Source: Longitalea luteola (GTDB lineage: Bacteria; Bacteroidota; Bacteroidia; Chitinophagales; Chitinophagaceae). Taken from it: 64,000 nucleotides of DNA. The translations under genes were made by a program, and so were the position numbers. Location: positions 248,001 to 312,000 of the forward strand of contig NZ_JAFIQX010000003.1 in NCBI RefSeq assembly GCF_017356035.1, read 5' to 3'. The notes below the pieces were generated by a model. The model was not told where the DNA came from, ran no database searches, and saw only the letters and a list, made by a program, of their open reading frames with translations. Below, one piece after another: positions 1-6,787 of this stretch; within the stretch, counting starts at the first letter, position 1; every line of letters starts with the position of its first letter.

Positions 1-371
1 TGGTGAACAAATACGGTTACACCGATAAAAATATTACTGATGCAGTGGTATATTACCGCATTCGCCAGGTAGACATAAGCGGTGCTGTCTTTTATTCTGC
101 CATCCGCTCCCTGCGTAATAGCGGAACCAGCCAGGTAGCTGACATCTATGCTTCATCCAACAAAACAGTTACCATCGACTTTAACAGCGATATAAAAGAT
201 AACGTTTCCATACAGTTGATAAACATGAGCGGGCAGGTGATCGTGCGTAAGGAATTTCACCAGGCTTCTTACCGGCTTGTCGTAAACGCGATGAGTGCCG
301 GCTCCGGTGTGTACGTTGTACGGGTTAGTGATAACAAGGGCTGGAGCGAGGTTAAGAAAATAGCATTGTAG
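1..371 (+). CDS. C-terminal part of a secreted protein with T9SS type A sorting domain
   Basis: The reading frame is open from the left edge, so the protein starts outside the window; about 122 residues are visible. The first ~35 residues (VVYYRIRQVDISGAVFYSA) have the 'yYRiRqvD..G...yS' pattern that commonly precedes the sorting domain in Bacteroidota exported proteins. The last ~75 residues form a small beta-sandwich with the signatures IQLINMSGQVI, GVYVVRVSD and a basic end (VKKIAL), typical of a type A C-terminal T9SS domain. In this family the domain directs export across the outer membrane and is then removed. The catalytic or binding part is not visible, so the function is unknown. A strong terminator follows 36 bp after the stop. 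Confidence 0.85.
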   Translation, partial: VNKYGYTDKNITDAVVYYRIRQVDISGAVFYSAIRSLRNSGTSQVADIYASSNKTVTIDFNSDIKDNVSIQLINMSGQVIVRKEFHQASYRLVVNAMSAGSGVYVVRVSDNKGWSEVKKIAL

Positions 372-406
372 GTTTAAATGGTCCTCATATTAGGTAAACA
401 GTAATG

Positions 407-437
407 GTTCCGCTGTGTCTACAGCGGAACTTTTTTT
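407..437 (+). terminator. Rho-independent terminator after the T9SS cargo gene
   Basis: A perfect 9-bp stem (GTTCCGCTG with CAGCGGAAC) has a 6-nt loop and is followed directly by seven T. Confidence 0.9.
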
Positions 438-581
438 GTATCTATTGCGTATATTTTTCTAACGTAACCAGCACAGTTACAGCTGATTTGGTCTATTATC
501 TGCCCAGGGTATGGATTATTACCTATACATGTATTATATTCACCGCGTTAAGTCACTATCTTTAAAGGGAATTGCTTTGTC

Positions 582-1196
582 ATGTCCGCATTTGACCCGG
601 AACGTCATATTACCAATGTAGACTACAAGATTGTAGCCGCTTTGGAAAAAATTTCTGAAGTATTCAGGGTTTTGTTATGGACAGAAGCCAAGGAACATAA
701 GCTGAGTCCGATACAGATGCAGCTGTTGATCTTTATCAAATACCATAACTCCGATAAACAGCGCCGCATCGCTTCCATGGCGCGGGAGTTCAATCTTACC
801 AAAGCCACTATCAGTGACTCCATTAAAGTGCTGGAACTAAAAGGATTGATAAAACGGTCAGACGATGTGCTGGATTCCCGCAGTTTTAATTTTTCGCTTA
901 CTGAGCAGGGTATGAAGCTCACCGGCATGATAGAGAATTTCACCTTGCCCCTCGATGGCGCCATCGCTACCTTATCGCCGCTGCAAAAAGAGCAGTTTCT
1001 GATGGCGATACTTGAACTTATCTACCGCCTCAATCAGAATGGCATCATTTCTACCCAGCGCATGTGTTATAATTGTTTCTATTATAATGGCGACCGCCAA
1101 CAGGTGCACTATTGCAACCTGATGCAAAAGGCGCTGGTCATTGATGAATTGCGCATTGAATGCCCCGAGCATAAGACAACAAGCAATAGACAATAG
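582..1196 (+). CDS. MarR-family winged-helix regulator with C-terminal cysteine cluster
   Basis: A 204-residue DNA-binding protein. Residues ~20-150 form a MarR fold, with a winged helix-turn-helix around LTKATISDSIKVLELKGLI (72-90) and the wing at DDVLDSRSFNFSLT. MarR proteins act as dimers that usually repress neighbouring genes and respond to small molecules. After the fold comes an extra tail with four cysteines, C162, C165, C178 and C194, plus H176 and H197, spaced CX2C-X12-C-X15-C. This looks like a metal or Fe-S site and would make the protein a redox or metal sensor (inference). A possible -7 box, TATCTTTA, lies at 557-564. The stop codon sits inside a repeat arm, so the last ~8 residues (KTTSNRQ) appear to be repeat-encoded. 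The target genes are not evident. Confidence 0.85.
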   Translation: MSAFDPERHITNVDYKIVAALEKISEVFRVLLWTEAKEHKLSPIQMQLLIFIKYHNSDKQRRIASMAREFNLTKATISDSIKVLELKGLIKRSDDVLDSRSFNFSLTEQGMKLTGMIENFTLPLDGAIATLSPLQKEQFLMAILELIYRLNQNGIISTQRMCYNCFYYNGDRQQVHYCNLMQKALVIDELRIECPEHKTTSNRQ

Positions 1197-1297
1197 ACAA
1201 AAGGCAATGCGCTCGTATGGCGGGGTGTTTGATTGCTAACAAGCTGATTGCAGATAGGGTGCTTTGTCAATTGCCAATTGTCAATTGCCTATTGATC
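1180..1297. repeat. Two-armed word repeat between MarR and mce (CAATTG/CAATAG type)
   Basis: The left arm (1180-1210) repeats CAATAGACAATAGACAA. The right arm (1262-1297) repeats TCAATTGCCAATTG and ends CCTATTGATCC, so the arms are loosely inverted (CAATAGGCAATTG read backwards). About 50 bp of unrelated sequence separates them. Both flanking genes end inside the arms: the MarR TAG is at 1194-1196 and the mce TAG at 1291-1289, each within the word CAATAG. Confidence 0.75.
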
Positions 1298-1693
1298 CTT
1301 CATTTCCATACAGAGTTCAATCAACACGCCATTTGTTCCTTTTGGATGTAAAAAACAAACCAGTTTGTTGTCGGCACCGCGTTTGGGTTTATCATTGAGC
1401 AGCACAAAACCCGCATCCACCAGCCGCTTCATTTCTGCTTCAATATCGGCCACCTCAAAAGCAATGTGATGGATCCCTTCGCCCTTTTTATCAATATACC
1501 GGGCAATCACCCCTTCGGCACTGCTGCTTTCGAGCAGTTCAATTTTTGAATCACCGGTTTTAAAAAAAGCAGTAGTTACCTGTTCACTTTCCACCTGTTC
1601 CGTTTTGTAACAAGGCGTATTCAGCAGTTTTTCAAACAGGGGTATCGATTGCGATAACTCGCGAACGGCAATGCCTATGTGTTCAATTTTCAT
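1289..1693 (-). CDS. mce: Methylmalonyl-CoA epimerase
   Basis: A 134-residue glyoxalase/VOC-superfamily protein, the usual length for methylmalonyl-CoA epimerase. The enzyme interconverts (S)- and (R)-methylmalonyl-CoA in the cytoplasm, between propionyl-CoA carboxylase and the B12-dependent mutase. Two beta-alpha-beta-beta-beta halves are visible: EHIGIAVREL near the start and IHHIAFEVADIEAEMKRL from residue 74. The expected divalent-metal ligands are present: H5, H75/H76 and E126 in GVLIELC. The start MKIEHIGIAV fits the family exactly. No partner is adjacent, but a separate B12-binding subunit of the mutase type lies at 15.4 kb. A possible -7 box (TAACTTTC, minus strand, 1718-1725) precedes it. 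Confidence 0.93.
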   Translation of the reverse strand: MKIEHIGIAVRELSQSIPLFEKLLNTPCYKTEQVESEQVTTAFFKTGDSKIELLESSSAEGVIARYIDKKGEGIHHIAFEVADIEAEMKRLVDAGFVLLNDKPKRGADNKLVCFLHPKGTNGVLIELCMEMKDQ

Positions 1694-1756
1694 TTAATTG
1701 ATAAGTTGATAGGTTGGAAAGTTAATAAGTAATCTCAAGTTGGCAGTTTGCAAATT

Positions 1757-1866
1757 GTTACAGGTTACAAGTAACAGGTTTCAAGGCTTTTAAATTTGTG
1801 AACCCTGTCTGCTATACAGCCTTCCGGCGCTGAGGCCCTGTAACCTGAAACACGGAACCTGTAACC
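1757..1866. repeat. Two-armed word repeat upstream of iscS (ACAGGTTACAAG type)
   Basis: The left arm (1757-1786) carries TTACAGGTTACAAGTAACAG and related words. The right arm (1836-1866) carries CCTGTAACCTGAAAC and GGAACCTGTAACC, largely the reverse complement. The arms are about 50 bp apart and could fold into an imperfect hairpin. Confidence 0.75.
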
Positions 1867-1907
1867 ACTGTTTTTATTAACCGGCAACCAAAGAGAACCA
1901 TTATGAT

Positions 1908-1915
1908 TAATTTTG
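1908..1915 (+). promoter_or_regulatory. Promoter -7 box of the cysteine desulfurase gene
   Basis: TAATTTTG matches the Bacteroidota -7 consensus TAnnTTTG. It lies 13 bp before the ATG at 1928 and overlaps a possible TTG start at 1913, which argues for the ATG. No clear -33 box was found. Confidence 0.65.
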
Positions 1916-1927
1916 TGTTCACATATC

Positions 1928-3091
1928 ATGCTGAAACTGCCAATCTATCTCGATCATAATGCTACCACGCCCTGCGACCCGCGGGTAATGGAAGTGATGT
2001 TGCCTTTTTTTACCGAACAGTTTGGTAATGCCGCCAGTCGCAGCCACTCATTTGGCTGGCAGGCCGAAGAAGCCGTAGATTATGCCCGCGAACAGGTAGC
2101 CAGGCTTATAGGGGCAGAACCTAAAGAGATCATTTTCACCTCCGGCGCCACCGAAGGCGATAACCTGGCCATAAAAGGCGTGTTTGAAATGTATGCAGGC
2201 AAGGGCAATCACATCATTACCTGTGTTACAGAACACAAGGCCGTGCTGGACACCTGTAAACATATTGAGAAATTGGGTGGGGAAGTAACCTATCTGCCGG
2301 TCAATAAAGAAGGACTGATAGACGTGCAGCAGCTTGAAGCCGCGATCACGCCGCGCACCATCCTGATAGCCATCATGTATGCCAATAACGAAACAGGCAC
2401 TATTCAACCGGTGAAAGCGATCGGGGCATTGGCCAAAAAGCACAACGTATTGTTTTTTACGGATGCCACGCAGGCCGTTGGCAAAATACCGGTAGATGTT
2501 ATAAAAGATGATATTGATCTGCTTACCTGCAGCGCCCATAAGATGTATGGACCCAAAGGGGTGGGCGCCCTGTATGTACGAAGAAAGAATCCGCGGGTGC
2601 GGCTAACCGCCCAGCTGGATGGGGGCGGCCATGAACGAGGCATGCGCAGCGGCACCCTGAACGTGCCAGGCATTGCCGGTTTTGGCAAAGCCGCCGACAT
2701 TTGCCGCCAGGATCTGCAGGCAGATACGGAACGGATGAGCCGGTTGCGCGACAAACTTGAAAATGCCCTGTTGCAACTGGATGCCACCTTTGTCAATGGC
2801 AGCCGAACCAGCCGCTTACCCCACGTTGCCAATATCTCGTTTAACTTTGTAAATGGCGACGGATTAATGATGGGATTGAATAAAGAAGTGGCCCTGTCCT
2901 CTGGCGCCGCCTGTACCAGCGCTTCCATGGAACCGAGTTATGTGTTGAAAGCGCTGGGTGTGGAAGACGACCTGGCCCACAGCTCCTTGCGGTTTTCCAT
3001 TGGGCGGTACACAACTTCTGAGGAAATTGATTTTGTTATAGAAAAAGTTACCAATACAGTGAATGAACTGAGAGCAATGAAAACAATTTGA
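1928..3091 (+). CDS. iscS: Cysteine desulfurase, IscS/NifS type
   Basis: A 387-residue, fold-type I pyridoxal-phosphate enzyme that converts cysteine to alanine and passes the sulfur, as persulfide, to Fe-S cluster assembly. It begins LPIYLDHNATTPCDPRV, the family hallmark. The PLP lysine is K205 in CSAHKMYGPKG and the sulfur-carrying cysteine is C329 in SSGAACTSASMEPSYVL, a short group I-type loop. The ATG at 1928 is chosen because a -7 promoter box covers the alternative TTG at 1913. The next gene, 154 bp downstream, encodes an IscA-type carrier, so the two form a minimal Fe-S assembly pair. No IscU or SUF genes are in view. The stop codon touches the left arm of an AT-rich inverted repeat. 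Confidence 0.94.
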   Translation: MLKLPIYLDHNATTPCDPRVMEVMLPFFTEQFGNAASRSHSFGWQAEEAVDYAREQVARLIGAEPKEIIFTSGATEGDNLAIKGVFEMYAGKGNHIITCVTEHKAVLDTCKHIEKLGGEVTYLPVNKEGLIDVQQLEAAITPRTILIAIMYANNETGTIQPVKAIGALAKKHNVLFFTDATQAVGKIPVDVIKDDIDLLTCSAHKMYGPKGVGALYVRRKNPRVRLTAQLDGGGHERGMRSGTLNVPGIAGFGKAADICRQDLQADTERMSRLRDKLENALLQLDATFVNGSRTSRLPHVANISFNFVNGDGLMMGLNKEVALSSGAACTSASMEPSYVLKALGVEDDLAHSSLRFSIGRYTTSEEIDFVIEKVTNTVNELRAMKTI

Positions 3092-3096
3092 AAATT

Positions 3097-3244
3097 AGAT
3101 AATTCGATAATGTGATAATTGAAATACAGGAAGTTATATTGAATGAATACGCATAAATTGGCTAATTTTAAACAAATGAGCCCGAAAGGCGTTATATCGT
3201 AGAGTTTTTGAGTTTATCAAATTATCACATTATCACATTGATTA
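3097..3244. repeat. AT-rich inverted repeat between iscS and the IscA-type gene
   Basis: A perfect 15-bp inverted repeat: GATAATGTGATAATT at 3106-3120 and its reverse complement at 3220-3234. Each arm contains further degenerate copies (left 3097-3122, right 3212-3244) of the word GATAAT/TGTGATAAT, with about 90 bp between arms. The architecture matches the other word repeats of the window but with a different word. Confidence 0.8.
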
Positions 3245-3245
3245 T

Positions 3246-3578
3246 ATGATTTACGTTAGCGATAAAGCAAAAGAGAAAGTACATAAACTGATGGAGGAGA
3301 GCAACTATTCCACCGATGCCGGCTATTTTCTGCGGGTATCTGTAGTGGGCGGCGGCTGTTCCGGCCTCAGCTATAAAATGGATTTTGATAACCAGTCAAA
3401 ACCCGGGGACCAGGTTTTTGAAGACAATGGCATAAAAGTGGTCACTGACCTCAAAAGCTTTTTATACCTGGTGAATACCACCCTGGAGTTTTCAGAAGGG
3501 CTTAATGGGAAAGGGTTTTATTTCAACAATCCCAATGCCAGCCGTACCTGCGCCTGCGGTGAAAGTTTCTCGGTGTAA
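3246..3578 (+). CDS. IscA/ErpA-type iron-sulfur cluster carrier (HesB family)
   Basis: A 110-residue HesB-like domain protein, full length for the family. These proteins accept and deliver Fe-S clusters to target enzymes in the cytoplasm. The three conserved cysteines are present: C38 in VVGGGCSGLSY, and C102 and C104 in the C-terminal CACGESF. The ATG at 3246 gives the usual start (IYVSDKAKEKVHKLM). It follows the cysteine desulfurase in the same direction and ends with a strong terminator 22 bp after the stop. The choice between IscA, ErpA and SufA cannot be made from sequence alone. Confidence 0.92.
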   Translation: MIYVSDKAKEKVHKLMEESNYSTDAGYFLRVSVVGGGCSGLSYKMDFDNQSKPGDQVFEDNGIKVVTDLKSFLYLVNTTLEFSEGLNGKGFYFNNPNASRTCACGESFSV

Positions 3579-3600
3579 TCAACATTTTTATATAGGGAAG

Positions 3601-3630
3601 GCCCCACTCTCAACCGGGAGTGGGGCTTTG
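3601..3630 (+). terminator. Terminator of the Fe-S gene pair
   Basis: A 9-bp G/C stem (GCCCCACTC with GAGTGGGGC, 3601-3609/3618-3626) is followed by TTTG. Confidence 0.8.
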
Positions 3631-3632
3631 TC

Positions 3633-3807
3633 GTATCTGGTTCGTACCAGATTCGGGTTAGCGTTTGGTATGTGTCGATGGTGACACATCTGTTTTACGT
3701 AGGTGTTCCGTACATGTCTCGTCTCTTTAAAGGAACGGGATATAAACGAGACATATACGAGACATCCACGGAATATGTACGAAACATGGGCGAAGCTGAC
3801 CAGATAC
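3633..3807. other. Hairpin-rich stretch, candidate structured RNA or decayed palindromic element
   Basis: A nested set of inverted repeats. The outer pair is GTATCTGGT (3633-3641) with ACCAGATAC (3799-3807). A competing local hairpin is TCTGGT-tcgt-ACCAGA (3636-3651). A small hairpin is ATGTGTC/GACACAT (3670-3689). A long central hairpin pairs 3706-3722 with 3757-3773 (15 of 17 positions) and continues imperfectly outward. No convincing coding region or consensus promoter was found. The stretch lies between two terminators (3601-3630 and 3943-3973). Confidence 0.5.
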
Positions 3808-3842
3808 AAACCCGGTCCCGGGCTTGATCACAACAGGTAGTG

Positions 3843-3902
3843 GCGGAGGTCGGAAATCCGAAGTCGGAGGTTAGAAGTTAGAAGTCGGCAGTCAGAAGTG
3901 GG
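3843..3902. repeat. GAAGTCGG-type word repeat
   Basis: Imperfect direct copies of GAAGTCGG/GAAGTTAG/GCAGTCAGAAGT. Similar words recur inside the gltX gene at 16355-16387. No inverted second arm was seen here. Confidence 0.6.
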
Positions 3903-3910
3903 ATTAACTG

Positions 3911-3937
3911 CTTCCCCTTTAGGGGGCTGGGGGGTAA
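3911..3937 (+). repeat. C/G-rich intergenic element, copy 1
   Basis: The core is CCCCTTTAGGGGGCTGGGGG. Close copies occur at 55889-55915 (plus) and 55599-55622 (minus), and a shortened one at 53230-53254. Confidence 0.75.
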
Positions 3938-3942
3938 AATAA

Positions 3943-3973
3943 AAATCCCCCGTTATTACGGGGGGACTTTTTA
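3943..3973. terminator. Terminator, possibly bidirectional
   Basis: A stem of TCCCCCG with CGGGGGGA has a 6-nt loop, preceded by AAAATAAAAA and followed by CTTTTTA. It could stop transcription in both directions, isolating the stretch on its left from gldF. Confidence 0.7.
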
Positions 3974-4135
3974 TGCAGTAGGTTTCGGCTATTTATAATT
4001 GAACTAGAGAAAATAGACGGTAACCGGATAGATCAATTTTTCATGGATAGTTAAAAGTGTACACGCAATATAATAAAATTGCTGAAACGTGCGTCATAGA
4101 GCCGCATCTTTTATTAACATATACTTATAATCACT

Positions 4136-4143
4136 TATTTTCG
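4136..4143 (+). promoter_or_regulatory. Possible -7 box of gldFG
   Basis: TATTTTCG, one mismatch from TAnnTTTG, lies 5 bp before the gldF ATG. No -33 box is obvious. Confidence 0.35.
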
Positions 4144-4148
4144 CTCTC

Positions 4149-4874
4149 ATGTGGTCTGTTTGTAAAAAGGAATTCCGGCAATTTTTCAGCAGCCTGACCG
4201 GCTATATTGCCATCATCGTATTCCTACTGTTAAATGGATTGTTCCTGTTCGTATTCCCTGATACCAATATCCTGGACTATGGCTTTGCCACCCTTGACAA
4301 ATTCTTCGAGCTGGCCCCCTGGATCTTGTTATTGCTGATACCTGCCATTACTATGCGCAGTTTTGCCGACGAATTCAAAGGCGGCACCTTCGAGATCTTA
4401 CAAACCAAGCCGCTTAGCCGATGGCAACTCGTTTCCGGAAAATACTTCGGGTCGCTGGGCGTAGTGCTTATTGCCCTCATCCCCACTATCATATATCCCA
4501 TCAGCGTGCAGCAGCTGGCCGCCACCGGCGGTGGTATCGATCTGGGTGGAACCATCGGTTCTTACATCGGCCTTATTTTCCTGGCCGGCGTTTTTGTGGC
4601 CATTGGCATAGCCTGCAGCAGTTTAACCAATAATGCGGTGGTGGCCTTCATAACCGGCGCTTTCCTTTGCTTTGTATTGTACAGCGGCTTTAACGCCGTT
4701 AGCCGCATACCGGCCCTGCAGGCAGGCGCCGATTATTATATTGAAATGCTTGGCATCGACTTCCACTACCGCAGCGTAAGCAGGGGAGTGGTGGATAGCC
4801 GCGATATTATTTATTTTCTCAGCGTTATTCTGTTCTTCCTCATTGTTACCAATCGCAATTTGTTGAAACGATAA
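4149..4874 (+). CDS. gldF: Gliding-motility ABC transporter permease GldF
   Basis: A 241-residue inner-membrane permease of the ABC-2 type. It begins MWSVCKKEFRQFFSSLTGYIAIIVFLLLNGLFL, the standard GldF amino end, and has about six membrane segments. The conserved cytosolic segment MRSFADEFKGGTFEILQTKPLSRWQLVSGKYFG follows the second helix. In the family, GldF pairs with GldG and the ATPase GldA to form a transporter needed for gliding in Flavobacterium; its substrate is unknown. gldG follows after 14 bp, so the two are co-transcribed. GldA is not in the window, as is common because it is usually encoded elsewhere. Confidence 0.92.
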   Translation: MWSVCKKEFRQFFSSLTGYIAIIVFLLLNGLFLFVFPDTNILDYGFATLDKFFELAPWILLLLIPAITMRSFADEFKGGTFEILQTKPLSRWQLVSGKYFGSLGVVLIALIPTIIYPISVQQLAATGGGIDLGGTIGSYIGLIFLAGVFVAIGIACSSLTNNAVVAFITGAFLCFVLYSGFNAVSRIPALQAGADYYIEMLGIDFHYRSVSRGVVDSRDIIYFLSVILFFLIVTNRNLLKR

Positions 4875-4888
4875 TCCGGAAATACACC

Positions 4889-6598
4889 ATGAACAAATTA
4901 TTGTCCTCGAAACTATGGTGGTTGTTTTTGCTGATCGTACTGGTAGGTATCAATTACCTGGCATCAGTAGTGCATACCCGCGTTGATCTTACCCAGGAAA
5001 AAAGATATACCTTATCGCCTGCTACCAAAAAATTATTAAGAGGCTTACACGATAAAGTTTCCGTCACGGTATTGCTCACGGGCGATATGCCGGCCGGTTT
5101 CAAAAAACTATCCAACAGCACCCAGGAGATGTTGCAGGAATTCAAAGAACTCGCCGGCAGCAATCTTCAGTTTAAATTCGAAAAAGCCGGAGAAGGTCTG
5201 GACGATTCGGCCAGAGCGAAAATGCAATTGCATTTAGACAGCCTCGGCCTGAAACCAACCAACATTAAAGTAAAAGCAAAGGCCGGTGAAGCCCAGGAAG
5301 AACGGCTGGTATATCCGGGGGCACTGATCACATACAGGGATCGCGAAGTTGCCGTTGACCTGCTACAGGGCCAGGATATGACTGGTGGCGTGCAATCGCT
5401 GAATAATGCCGAAGCCTTACTGGAATATAAAATGGCCCGCTCCATTCAAAAGATCACGGCCGATACCGTTCCGGCGATCGGTTACCTGGTGGGCAATGGA
5501 CAACCGCTTACCTACAACGTGTACGACCTTATTGATCGCACGCTTCGCCAGGAATACCGCTTTGGATTTGTACCTATTGACAGTGTGCCGGTAATTCCGC
5601 CGGTGTTTGATGCCCTGGTGATCGTTAAACCTACTGAACCCTTCAGTGATCAGCAAAAGCTGAAGATCGATCAGTATATTATGAACGGCGGTAAGGTCTT
5701 CTGGCTTATTGATAAACTGTATGCCGAAATGGACAGCCTCATGCGTTCGCGCAGTGATTTTGTAGCGTATGACCGCAACCTGAACCTCGATGATCTGTTG
5801 TTCAAATACGGCGTGCGCATCAACGGCAACCTGGTGCAGGACCTGCAATGCGATAAAATTCCCCTGGTGGTAGGCAATTATGGCAACCAACCGCAGATGC
5901 AGCTGATACCCTGGCCTTATTTCCCGACATTATCGTCTTATTCGGGCCACCCGATTGCCAAGAACCTCGACAATGTATTATCCATCTTCCCCAATTCAAT
6001 CGATACGGTAAAAAATAATATCAGGAAAACGATCCTGCTGTCAACCTCAGAAAGTTCCCGCGTCATTAGTACGCCGGCCATTGTATCATTGAACAGTGTT
6101 AAAACCGAAGAGGACCTCAAGACATTCAACCAGGCTTTCATTCCCGTGGCGGTGCTTTTGGAAGGAAGATTTTCTTCATTGTACACGAACCGCCTGTCGA
6201 CCGGTACGCTCGATACCCTGGCGGGGATCTATAAACAACCGTTCCGGGCGGCTACCCAACAGGAAAGCAAAATGATCGTGGTGTCTGATGCCGACCTGGT
6301 AGCCAATGTGGTCACGGCGAATGAAGGGCCTCTTTTCATGGGGTATAACCAGTTCACCAATAACCAGTACGCTAACAAGGATTTCTTCCTCAATTGCATT
6401 CAATACCTTACCGATTCATCGGGAATTCTTGAAACGCGCGGCAAAGATTTCGCCCTGCGCCTGCTGGATACGAAAAGAACGGAAGAAGACCGGGTGCAAT
6501 GGCAGCTGATGAATATCGGGTTGCCGGTGGTGCTGGTGTTGTTGTTTGGAGTTGTATATCAGGCAGTAAGGAAGAGGAAGTACCAGGGGAAGAAATAG
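4889..6598 (+). CDS. gldG: Gliding-motility-associated ABC transporter substrate-binding protein GldG
   Basis: A 569-residue protein anchored at both ends. A membrane helix lies at ~9-29, a second at ~540-558, and a basic tail (RKRKYQGKK) ends the protein. The segment RVDLTQEKRYTLSPATKKLL just after the first helix is the GldG/ABC-2 auxiliary signature. The large central part is the DUF4350/GldG-type periplasmic domain, for example ALVIVKPTEPFSDQQKLKIDQYIMNGGKVFWLID near 230-270. It acts with GldF and GldA in gliding (family knowledge). It lies 14 bp after gldF. Its stop codon abuts a word repeat, with no hairpin terminator seen. Confidence 0.92.
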   Translation: MNKLLSSKLWWLFLLIVLVGINYLASVVHTRVDLTQEKRYTLSPATKKLLRGLHDKVSVTVLLTGDMPAGFKKLSNSTQEMLQEFKELAGSNLQFKFEKAGEGLDDSARAKMQLHLDSLGLKPTNIKVKAKAGEAQEERLVYPGALITYRDREVAVDLLQGQDMTGGVQSLNNAEALLEYKMARSIQKITADTVPAIGYLVGNGQPLTYNVYDLIDRTLRQEYRFGFVPIDSVPVIPPVFDALVIVKPTEPFSDQQKLKIDQYIMNGGKVFWLIDKLYAEMDSLMRSRSDFVAYDRNLNLDDLLFKYGVRINGNLVQDLQCDKIPLVVGNYGNQPQMQLIPWPYFPTLSSYSGHPIAKNLDNVLSIFPNSIDTVKNNIRKTILLSTSESSRVISTPAIVSLNSVKTEEDLKTFNQAFIPVAVLLEGRFSSLYTNRLSTGTLDTLAGIYKQPFRAATQQESKMIVVSDADLVANVVTANEGPLFMGYNQFTNNQYANKDFFLNCIQYLTDSSGILETRGKDFALRLLDTKRTEEDRVQWQLMNIGLPVVLVLLFGVVYQAVRKRKYQGKK

Positions 6599-6733
6599 TT
6601 GCCGGTTGCCGGTTGCCAGGCCTTGAATTTTTTAACTGTTACCTATTTTTCATGCATCCCGCAATAGGTGCCCGGTAACTGGTAAGCTGCACTACAGATT
6701 AAACTGGAAACTTGTAACCTGTAACCTGGGCCC
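6598..6733. repeat. Word repeat after gldG (GTTGCCGGTTGCC and GTAACCTG types)
   Basis: GTTGCCGGTTGCCGGTTGCC stands directly at the gldG stop (6598-6620). A middle piece CCCGGTAACTGGTAAG lies at 6671-6686, and a right part with CTTGTAACCTGTAACCTGG at 6710-6728. Left and right use related words in opposite sense. The right part lies about 30 bp before the terC promoter box. Confidence 0.65.
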
Positions 6734-6760
6734 TGTACGCCGTCACAACCTGTAAACGTG

Positions 6761-6768
6761 TATCTTTG
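6761..6768 (+). promoter_or_regulatory. Promoter -7 box of terC-murF/alr
   Basis: TATCTTTG matches TAnnTTTG exactly and lies 19 bp before the ATG at 6788. It overlaps the alternative GTG at 6758, so the ATG is the real start. Confidence 0.7.
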
Positions 6769-6787
6769 CCCACCATTTAATATTGAC

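Noticed and set aside
1180-1297. CRISPR array as an explanation for the intergenic word repeats
   Set aside because: The words are degenerate and of irregular spacing, there are no uniform spacers, and no cas genes occur in the window.
3588-3809. 73-codon minus-strand frame across the hairpin-rich stretch
   Set aside because: It runs through the terminator and inverted repeats and has unconvincing composition, so it is a by-product of the palindromes.
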